Under the pieces are notes generated by a model, which was not told the origin of the DNA, did no database searches, and saw nothing but the letters and a program-made list of their open reading frames with translations. This document shows, piece by piece, positions 1 through 5,186 of a stretch of DNA of 9,045 nt. The position numbers and the translations under genes were made by a program. The stretch lies in NCBI GenBank assembly GCA_023416175.1, contig JAEZIE010000074.1:1-9045 (forward strand), written 5' to 3'. The stretch comes from Bacillota bacterium (GTDB taxonomy: Bacteria; Bacillota; Clostridia; Christensenellales; CAG-138). Position 1 is the stretch's first letter. Each line of letters opens with the position of its first letter.

Positions 1-205
1 GAACTTCCCATTATGTTTATACTGGTAATTGATTAAAGCAGGAATTGAACCCCTAACTAAAACTGCTGCAAAAACTTCCCTTTGTTCGTCCGATAGTCCT
101 TCTTCCCGATTACTTCAACTCGGTCGCTCTCATACTCTCACAGAGCGCCAGATTTACACCTATGGGATCCCATTTCTCCTCATGCGGGGGTACCTTGTTC
201 ATCAT
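1..205 (-). pseudogene. possible frameshifted coding remnant, unknown function
   Basis: I do not recognise this product. On the minus strand an ATG at 205 (a second ATG follows directly) has an AGGA ribosome binding site at 213-216, seven bases upstream. It opens a 31-residue frame, beginning MMNKVPPHEEKWDP, that stops at 110-112. Removing one base near 113-115 moves the reading into a second frame that runs open to the left edge and looks protein-like (REEGLSDEQREVFAAVL, then VRGSIPALINYQ). The two halves read naturally as one protein with a single frameshift, and the gene would continue outside the window. It lies beside a broken integrase, so it may be debris of the same element. The identification rests only on the look of the translation and the ribosome binding site. 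The competing plus-strand frame (29-235) looks less natural. Confidence 0.3.
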
Positions 206-216
206 CAAAAATTCCT

Positions 217-700
217 GATCTTTCCGAACCGCTGACACTCATAGACAGAGCCCTTCTTTACTCGAAAGACCCTGGAGTATATGAGGATACGCCTAAAACC
301 GCTTCCTCACGGCGTATAGTAAGTCTGCCTCCCGAAACTGTTGCTTTGCTGAAAGAGTACCGTAAGCATCAGCTTGAATTACGGATGAAAATGGGTGTCC
401 TTTGGACTGAGACCGGCTATGTTTTTACGCAAGAAAGTGGACAGCCGATGTTTCCCGATAGCATCACAAACTGGCTTAACCGTTTCTCGAAACGGAACGG
501 GCTACCGCACATCAATCCTCATGCGTTCCGGCATACGATGGCGAGTCTGCTATACTTTAAGAGTATGGATCCTGTGACGATCTCAAAGAGGCTTGGACGG
601 CCAGGTAAGTACCACCGCAAATATCTATGCGCATATCATGCAGGAAGCGGACTCAAAGGCAGCTGAAACTATTGCCGATTTAGTACTCAGAAAGCATTAA
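217..700 (+). pseudogene. tyrosine recombinase/integrase, C-terminal remnant, frameshifted
   Basis: This is the C-terminal catalytic part of a phage or conjugative-element type tyrosine integrase. Reading in frame from about 217, it shows the family's typical stretch IDRALLYSKDPGVYEDTPKT, then SSRRIVSLPPE, then the HxxR box HAFRHTMASLL (520-552). At about 600-605 the frame breaks. A +1 shift restores VSTTANIYAHIMQEADSKA with the nucleophilic Tyr (626-628), and the restored reading ends at a TAA at 698-700. The second catalytic His, normally in an LGH motif, falls at the break, where LGR is read. The N-terminal arm-binding and core-binding domains and the first catalytic Arg (usually in a MRRGE-like motif) are absent, and no start codon or ribosome binding site belongs to it. 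The fragment is therefore both truncated and frameshifted and should be inactive. It points at the 3' end of the tRNA-Arg gene about 120 bases away, as expected of an integrase beside its attachment site. Confidence 0.88.
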
Positions 701-780
701 AATTGGAGTATTTGAAACGTTACGTCAAATGTGCCCTAAATCCAAAATCTAAGGCAGAAAAGCATGCAAAATAAGAAATA

Positions 781-818
781 GAAAAACCCCGAAAACCTAA
801 AGTTTCTCGGGGTTTTTC
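781..818 (-). terminator. rho-independent terminator of the tRNA-Arg gene
   Basis: An inverted repeat pairs GAAAAACCCCGA on the left with TCTCGGGGTTTTTC on the right, with further AAAC/GTTT pairing nearer the loop. On the minus strand it begins three bases after the encoded CCA of the tRNA and is followed by a T-rich run. The arms carry A and T tracts on both sides, so it may also stop plus-strand transcription from the integrase remnant. Confidence 0.85.
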
Positions 819-820
819 TT

Positions 821-897
821 TGGCGCGCCCGACACGATTCGAACGTGCGACCTACAGAGTCGGAGTCTGTCGCTCTATCCAACTGGGCTACGGGCGC
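821..897 (-). tRNA. tRNA-Arg (anticodon CCG)
   Basis: A complete 77-base tRNA with encoded CCA. The acceptor arms GCGCCCG and CGGGCGC pair fully and are followed by discriminator G and CCA. The anticodon stem ACAGA/TCTGT encloses loop CTCCGAC, giving anticodon CCG (plus-strand 861-863), which reads Arg codon CGG. The T arm GCACG/CGTGT encloses TTCGAAT. The D arm (GCCC/GAGC) has a C12-A23 mismatch but keeps the AGTTGGATA loop. The gene has its own promoter and terminator. A broken integrase faces its 3' end, which suggests that this end served as an attachment site. Confidence 0.97.
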
Positions 898-909
898 AAG
901 TCCCAATCG

Positions 910-938
910 ATTATAACATAACATCAAAAGGAAAGCAA
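910..938 (-). promoter_or_regulatory. sigma-A promoter of tRNA-Arg
   Basis: On the minus strand a perfect TATAAT (-10, plus-strand 910-915) is preceded by TTGCTT (-35, 933-938) with a 17-base spacer. Transcription would begin about six bases before the mature 5' end of the tRNA at 897, a short leader suited to a tRNA gene. Confidence 0.75.
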
Positions 939-989
939 AGCTCTTTCTTCCCTCGAATATGGAGAAAATTCTCACAAGTTTACAAATTC

Positions 990-1017
990 TTGCATCCAAA
1001 GCATGGCGCGCTATTAT
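990..1017 (+). promoter_or_regulatory. candidate promoter of the LysM/GH18 gene
   Basis: TTGCAT (990-995) and TATTAT (1012-1017) are separated by 16 bases and lie 32 bases before the ATG at 1050. The match is fair, not strong. If the protein is a spore factor, a sporulation sigma factor would be expected. CATA at 1022-1025 could belong to such a -10 element, but I see no convincing partner for it. Confidence 0.35.
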
Positions 1018-1049
1018 CCCTCATATGAATAAGATGATACCTCTTATGG

Positions 1050-2189
1050 ATGGATGTGAACGCATTGAACACATATGTCGTGCAGCCGAGCGATACCATC
1101 TATTCCATTGCCAGAAAGCATGGTCTGACAACGCGTGAACTCACGTCTGTCAATCCCAGAATCATGGATCGTGGGCTTGTGATTGGCGAGACACTCCAAT
1201 TACCGCCGCCGACCCAAGAGCTTCAGGCAATCGAAACCAACGGCTATACCTACCCCAATGCCGATGAGGCATACTTAGGTCAAGTTTTACCTTATCTGAC
1301 CTATTTGAGCATCATCGGCAACCGGTTTACCCTAACAGGAGATCTGATCGGCATCAACAATCAAGAAATGATACAAACCGCCCGGCAGGCCAAAGTTGCG
1401 CCCATGATGGTCGTATCCAACACATCTGAAAACGGACTATACTCCAGTGACTTGGTCGATGCCGTAGTAAGCCATCCTGCCTCCAGGCAAAGGCTCATTG
1501 GAAGCATTGTGGCAGCCGTACGCAAAAATAACTATTATGGCGCGAATATCGACTTTGAGTTTGTTTCTCCGCACATTTTACCAGAATATATCAACTTTCT
1601 GCATATGCTTAGCGAAGCGCTGCATGCGCAAGATTATAAAATGTTTATCGTTGTTCGGATTGTCGTACTTTTGAGCGAGCAAGAAAACTTATCACTGCTG
1701 CTTCCATTGGAGGAATTTGAGCACTTGGCCGACAGATTTCTCATCCGGACCAATGAATGGGCGTGCAATGCTAATCTCGAATCGCCGGTTTTAGACCTCA
1801 CGCAACAAGCGATGGACTTTGCTACCCAGCTTGTCCCCGCATGGAAGCTCATTATCGGTGTTCCCAACTGCTGCTTTCATTCACAGCTGCCTTTTCAGCC
1901 GCATATACAGCCTACCCTGCTTACCATTTCAGATGCCGAGCGCCTTGCCAATCAGGCAGGCACAAGCTTCCAGACAGATTCCAGGACTGGCGTATCGTAT
2001 TTCCAATATATTGACGTTGAAGGAAAGGAATATCTAGTCTGGTGCCCCAATAGATGTATCAACCTGTCCATATTGGAACTGGTAAGAATCTACGGTTTGG
2101 GCGGGATCAGCTTCCGAATAATACAGGATTTCCCCATTACGGACTATCAGGCGCTCAGCTCAGTTTTCAATATAGTGAAGGTGATATAA
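1050..2189 (+). CDS. LysM domain plus GH18-like protein (SleL/YaaH type), degenerate active site
   Basis: This 379-residue protein resembles spore cortex-lytic N-acetylglucosaminidases of the SleL/YaaH group, which act on peptidoglycan. Residues 8-52 form one LysM domain (YVVQPSDTIYSIARKHGLTT, then VNPRI and GETLQLP) that binds GlcNAc-containing glycan. Residues about 65-375 follow the GH18 barrel. The acidic motif is seen as YYGANIDFEF (161-171), with D168 and the predicted acid E170 kept. The first two Asp positions of DGxDxDxE are Y and N, which I believe is normal in this subgroup. Other subsite residues are altered: the expected MTYEW reads IRTNEW (232-237), and the Trp expected after GGISY near the C-terminus is Arg (GGISFRII, R356). 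The region after strand 5 (200-220) is also unlike the family. There is no signal peptide, as in SleL/YaaH. ATG at 1050 is the first usable start after an in-frame TGA at 1035, but its ribosome binding site is weak. Family membership is fairly sure; activity is doubtful. Confidence 0.82.
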   Translation: MDVNALNTYVVQPSDTIYSIARKHGLTTRELTSVNPRIMDRGLVIGETLQLPPPTQELQAIETNGYTYPNADEAYLGQVLPYLTYLSIIGNRFTLTGDLIGINNQEMIQTARQAKVAPMMVVSNTSENGLYSSDLVDAVVSHPASRQRLIGSIVAAVRKNNYYGANIDFEFVSPHILPEYINFLHMLSEALHAQDYKMFIVVRIVVLLSEQENLSLLLPLEEFEHLADRFLIRTNEWACNANLESPVLDLTQQAMDFATQLVPAWKLIIGVPNCCFHSQLPFQPHIQPTLLTISDAERLANQAGTSFQTDSRTGVSYFQYIDVEGKEYLVWCPNRCINLSILELVRIYGLGGISFRIIQDFPITDYQALSSVFNIVKVI

Positions 2190-2227
2190 ACATTGTTCGG
2201 ATGTTCCAACAGGACCTCCCGCAATCT

Positions 2228-4210
2228 TTATTGCCTGTGGAGCGTGTATGTCTTGTTGCTTGAGTACAGGTAAGCATGCATGGTATCTATGTCTGCAAAG
2301 GAAAGCCTGGAAACCTTTTTCCAACCACGTTTATCGTTACCAACTGAATAGATAAGATCGTCAATGGAAGCATGATATCCGCTTTCATAGATTGCGATAA
2401 AATCATCACTGAAAAGAAATCCATCGTCATCCAGGCTAACTTTAAAATACCGGCCATCTCCCTTCCAGGAACCAACAAGGAAATAGTTTACAAGATTATC
2501 GGATAAGATGATCTTCCGAGCCGGCTCGAACTGCCAAAATCTGATGAGTTCCTTACTTGTTTCCTGCCAGTCCAATGTACCATCTGATATTATTCTGCAA
2601 ACTTCAGAATAGCGCTCACTTTCACCCAGTTGCGGCACAAGCGAGAAATAATCCTGCGCACTAATTAAATATGAATCATACAGTCCATCCGCTCCAAGCA
2701 ACAAATCAGCATCCGCTTCGAAAAACTCTACGACTTTATCAAACCGAATAACTGCTTCCTGATAGATCACATTTTCAAACAGAACAATTTTTTGATCTGC
2801 ATCGGAGTATCCTTTAATTGAATGAAGCAAATCCAATGCAACCTTAATTTTAATTTTGTATCGCTGATTTGGAGTTGCTTTTATAAATTGCTGATAAATA
2901 TCCACTGCCTTCTGGTAATTCGCTTCCATCAACATTTGATCCGCATCACGGTAATCGGAATCGGCAAGTTTCTCAAACATGTGCCGCGCCCGATCATACT
3001 CTTTTTTCTTCAATAAGTCGGACGCCGTACGATAATCGCATTCAAGCGCCATGTTCTTTGCATCTGAATACTCGCCCAGCGCCTCGAACGCTTCCTTGGC
3101 CGCAACGTATTTACCAGCGTCTAACGTTGAGAGCGCTTTTTGATACTCGCACTCAAGCACCATGTCTTTGGCGTCTCGGTAATCCTTCAAAGAAAGAAAC
3201 CGATCCTTTGCCTCGTCATAATATCCGAGTTCAAGAAAATAGCCCGAATTGATGTAGTAGGAAAAAGTTTTTGCATCCGGGTATATAACCACCGTACCGG
3301 CAATTGACGTTCGGGCTGCAGTATAATCTCCACTCTTCACATAATCAGCCGCTTGACGGTAATTGATACCGCTAATCATCCAGATGGTACCGAAAATACC
3401 AAACAGCAAAACGGCACAAGTAATGATAAGAGCGCTTGTGGATATCGGGCTTCTTGCCTGCCTTGCCTGGGGAATATGAGCCGGCTGAATCTGGTCTAAC
3501 TGAACCGGCTTAGCTTGATCCACTTGATATGGTTGAACCTGATTTACCTGCAGCGTATGAGCTTGATATACCTGCTTCGGATGTACTCGGTTCATCTGCA
3601 TGGTATGAGGCTGGTTCAGCTGTATCGGTTGCGCTTGGTTCACCTGTATCGGTTGCGCTTGGTTCACCTGTATCGGCTGGCTGAATTCACTGATCAGCCC
3701 TAGAGCATTGATCAACGCGCCTACGTCGTGCAAGCGTTCTTCTTTTTTCAAGGCCATCGCTGCTAAAATTACCGCCCGGTCTTGATCTGAAACGAGCGAT
3801 TCAGACAAACGTACGTTTACAGTATCATTCTGTAAACGGGCAAGCACAGTATCCGGCTCTTTGTGGGTAATGAGAAAAAACAGCACTGCGCCCAATGCGT
3901 AAACATCGCTATATGTCCTCTGCGCTTCTCCCGCATATTGTTCGAAGGAGCGATACGGCGCTGCCTGATTTGCCGCAGTCTTTTTGTTGGGATTGCCCAA
4001 ATCAAAATATCCATACTCATCTACAAAAATATTGGTGGGATAAATGCTGCCATGGGTCTCCCCTCGGATATGGAGCTGAATAAGGCCTCTTAAAACAGGC
4101 AGCAGTCTCAGTTTGGCCTCTTGCATGGAGTAGGGCTGCAGCCTGCGCTGCATCAGCATATCGAGCGACATACGCTTTTTCCCAAACTGCCAACCCTGAG
4201 AAAGTTTCAT
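2228..4210 (-). CDS. membrane pseudokinase (C-lobe only) with Gln-rich repeats and TPR-like repeats
   Basis: This 660-residue protein has five parts. Residues 1-170 match only the C-lobe of a eukaryotic-type Ser/Thr kinase: helix E (LLPVLRGLIQLH), a catalytic loop reading HGSIYPTN (53-60) where HRDxxxxN is expected, FDLG (69-72) for DFG, YRSFEQY (86-92), and SDVYALG (101-107). The glycine loop and catalytic Lys are absent, and the HRD Asp is Ser, so phosphotransfer is unlikely. Residues 178-249 are nine 8-residue repeats of the QPIQVNQA type. A single membrane helix lies at about 259-281. Residues 283-480 are TPR-like units of the pattern Y..A..L..G.Y..A...F..L..Y.DA. A C-terminal beta-type domain starts at GSWKGDG (580-586) and ends TYTLHRQ, resembling C-terminal domains common in clostridial envelope proteins. 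The predicted topology is pseudokinase inside, repeats outside. Start ATG 4210 has GGGAGAG upstream. The partner is unknown; a sensory or scaffold role is inference. Confidence 0.8.
   Translation of the reverse strand: MKLSQGWQFGKKRMSLDMLMQRRLQPYSMQEAKLRLLPVLRGLIQLHIRGETHGSIYPTNIFVDEYGYFDLGNPNKKTAANQAAPYRSFEQYAGEAQRTYSDVYALGAVLFFLITHKEPDTVLARLQNDTVNVRLSESLVSDQDRAVILAAMALKKEERLHDVGALINALGLISEFSQPIQVNQAQPIQVNQAQPIQLNQPHTMQMNRVHPKQVYQAHTLQVNQVQPYQVDQAKPVQLDQIQPAHIPQARQARSPISTSALIITCAVLLFGIFGTIWMISGINYRQAADYVKSGDYTAARTSIAGTVVIYPDAKTFSYYINSGYFLELGYYDEAKDRFLSLKDYRDAKDMVLECEYQKALSTLDAGKYVAAKEAFEALGEYSDAKNMALECDYRTASDLLKKKEYDRARHMFEKLADSDYRDADQMLMEANYQKAVDIYQQFIKATPNQRYKIKIKVALDLLHSIKGYSDADQKIVLFENVIYQEAVIRFDKVVEFFEADADLLLGADGLYDSYLISAQDYFSLVPQLGESERYSEVCRIISDGTLDWQETSKELIRFWQFEPARKIILSDNLVNYFLVGSWKGDGRYFKVSLDDDGFLFSDDFIAIYESGYHASIDDLIYSVGNDKRGWKKVSRLSFADIDTMHAYLYSSNKTYTLHRQ
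3464..3679 (-). repeat. 24-bp tandem repeat encoding nine Gln-rich octapeptides
   Basis: Nine in-frame 24-base units encode QPIQVNQA and variants (such as HTMQMNRV, QPYQVDQA and KPVQLDQI) between the pseudokinase domain and the membrane helix. The units nearest the kinase domain are almost identical in DNA: 3613-3636 and 3637-3660 differ by one base, and 3661-3679 repeats the same start. Units farther away have diverged. This gradient suggests recent duplication at the 3613-3679 end. The unit is a multiple of three, so copy-number change would keep the frame. Confidence 0.9.
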
Positions 4211-4254
4211 ACTGCTTCTCTCCCATTTCGCATTATTTCGCGATGTATATCTTT

Positions 4255-4284
4255 ATCATAATCCCAAATGAATTACGCTGGCAA
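4255..4284 (-). promoter_or_regulatory. promoter of the pseudokinase gene
   Basis: On the minus strand TTGCCA (plus-strand 4279-4284) and TATGAT (4255-4260) are separated by 18 bases, about 45 bases upstream of the ATG at 4210. This sits between the terminator of the transporter gene (4318-4353) and the pseudokinase start, so the gene is probably transcribed on its own. Confidence 0.55.
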
Positions 4285-4317
4285 GTATAGAATAATGTGC
4301 CAATATATTGAAACCGA

Positions 4318-4353
4318 CAAAACAAAAAACCGCCAACCTAATAGATCGGCGGT
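4318..4353 (-). terminator. rho-independent terminator of the acetate/succinate transporter gene
   Basis: On the minus strand ACCGCC (plus-strand 4348-4353) pairs with GGCGGT (4329-4334) around a 13-base loop, followed directly by TTTTTTGTTTTG. It lies 20 bases past the transporter stop codon at 4373. Confidence 0.88.
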
Positions 4354-4372
4354 ACTCGACTTTTTATAAATA

Positions 4373-4972
4373 TTAGCTGCGGAAGCTCGCACCCAAGGGA
4401 AGCACGGTGCGTCCATATGTGGCGTTGACCACATTGGCTGCACAGCCGTAAAAGGATACAAGCGCGATCAGAAGCTCGGAAACAGCCGCGAGCATATGCA
4501 TGAAGCCTTCCGCAATGCCCAGCGTGCTGAACGTAAGGCCGATGAACAGAAAATCAATGAGCACAAAGATAACTGTGAGTACCTTGTTCGTTTTGAGCGA
4601 GGCGAACGTCATGATGAGTGTAAAAATGAGGTAGCCCGCGAATGCAACACCCAGTTGGTGCCCATCCGCATCCGCCTGCAGCGGCGTGCCAAGGGCGCCA
4701 AGTTTAATGAGCCAGGTTAGGGATACGCCCAGCCAGAAAAGCCCGTACGCGCCAAATGCGGTGGTACCGAATACATTGTTGCGCTTGCTGTCGCCAACAG
4801 CAGCAAACAGTTGTGCAACTGCCCCTAAAAATATGGCCCAGGGCAGCACAAGGGATACGCCACTCGTCCACCCCAGCTTTTGGCTGGAGGCGACCAAAGT
4901 GACCATAGCAAGGCCAAACAAGCCAAGGGCGGAAGGGTCTGCGGTGGTGAGTTTCGTCTCATTGGTTTGCAT
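4373..4972 (-). CDS. GPR1/FUN34/YaaH family acetate/succinate transporter (SatP-like)
   Basis: This 199-residue membrane protein matches the AceTr (SatP/GPR1) family, which carries acetate, succinate or related short carboxylates across the cytoplasmic membrane. The family's N-terminal NPAPLGL signature appears as DPSALGL (12-18), and NVFGTTAFGAYGLFW (66-80) matches the conserved FGATAFxSYGLFW segment. Six hydrophobic helices lie at about 14-32, 39-60, 70-92, 107-126, 130-150 and 158-180, and the length is normal for the family. I place the start at ATG 4972 because AAAGGAG (4981-4987) lies eight bases upstream. A longer reading from 5023 would add 17 residues across this ribosome binding site and is unlikely. 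The gene has its own promoter and terminator. In an anaerobic fermenter it would fit export or uptake of acetate or succinate; the substrate cannot be read from the sequence. Confidence 0.92.
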   Translation of the reverse strand: MQTNETKLTTADPSALGLFGLAMVTLVASSQKLGWTSGVSLVLPWAIFLGAVAQLFAAVGDSKRNNVFGTTAFGAYGLFWLGVSLTWLIKLGALGTPLQADADGHQLGVAFAGYLIFTLIMTFASLKTNKVLTVIFVLIDFLFIGLTFSTLGIAEGFMHMLAAVSELLIALVSFYGCAANVVNATYGRTVLPLGASFRS

Positions 4973-5013
4973 GTGGATTGCTCCTTTAATTTGTTCTGTA
5001 GACACAAGCATTA

Positions 5014-5042
5014 ATGATAGCAAGAATGATGGAAAGAATCAA
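5014..5042 (-). promoter_or_regulatory. sigma-A promoter of the transporter gene
   Basis: On the minus strand TTGATT (plus-strand 5037-5042) and TATCAT (5014-5019) are separated by 17 bases, about 42 bases before the ATG at 4972. The -10 lies near the 5' side of the longer possible start at 5023, which further favours the start at 4972. Confidence 0.65.
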
Positions 5043-5135
5043 GATTCGACAGATTTCTTTTTTGCTTGGAATATATAGGATGCTCTCTGCATGCGAAAGC
5101 TCCCGATTGTAATGACTCAGTTTAGCTGTTCAGTT

Positions 5136-5166
5136 AAAAACCCCCAGCCTATGGCCGGGGGTTTTG
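5136..5166 (-). terminator. rho-independent terminator of the NlpC/P60 gene
   Basis: On the minus strand an inverted repeat CCCCC...GGGGG encloses GGCCATAGGCT and is flanked by AAAA and TTTTTAA. It lies about 20 bases past the hydrolase stop codon at 5187. The flanking A and T runs suggest it could act in both directions. Confidence 0.88.
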
Positions 5167-5186
5167 ATCATGTAAAGCCTGTCCGC

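Noticed and set aside
1..60. T-loop-like GGTTCAATTCC on the minus strand, suggesting a tRNA or attachment-site copy
   Set aside because: The T stem does not pair well, and no acceptor, D or anticodon arm is found around it. It does not match the 3' end of the tRNA-Arg.
29..235. 68-residue plus-strand open frame at the left end
   Set aside because: It has no good ribosome binding site and an unnatural composition. The minus strand and the integrase frame give better readings of the same bases.
736..999. 87-residue minus-strand open frame over the tRNA
   Set aside because: It spans the tRNA-Arg gene, its terminator and its promoter, so it cannot be a real protein gene.
3464..3679. Regular 24-bp repeats considered as a CRISPR array
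   Set aside because: The units are contiguous with no spacers and translate in frame as an octapeptide repeat within a long gene.
4973..5023. Longer N-terminus for the transporter starting at 5023
   Set aside because: It would translate through a strong AAAGGAG site placed eight bases before ATG 4972, and the predicted -10 element lies at the same place as the upstream start.
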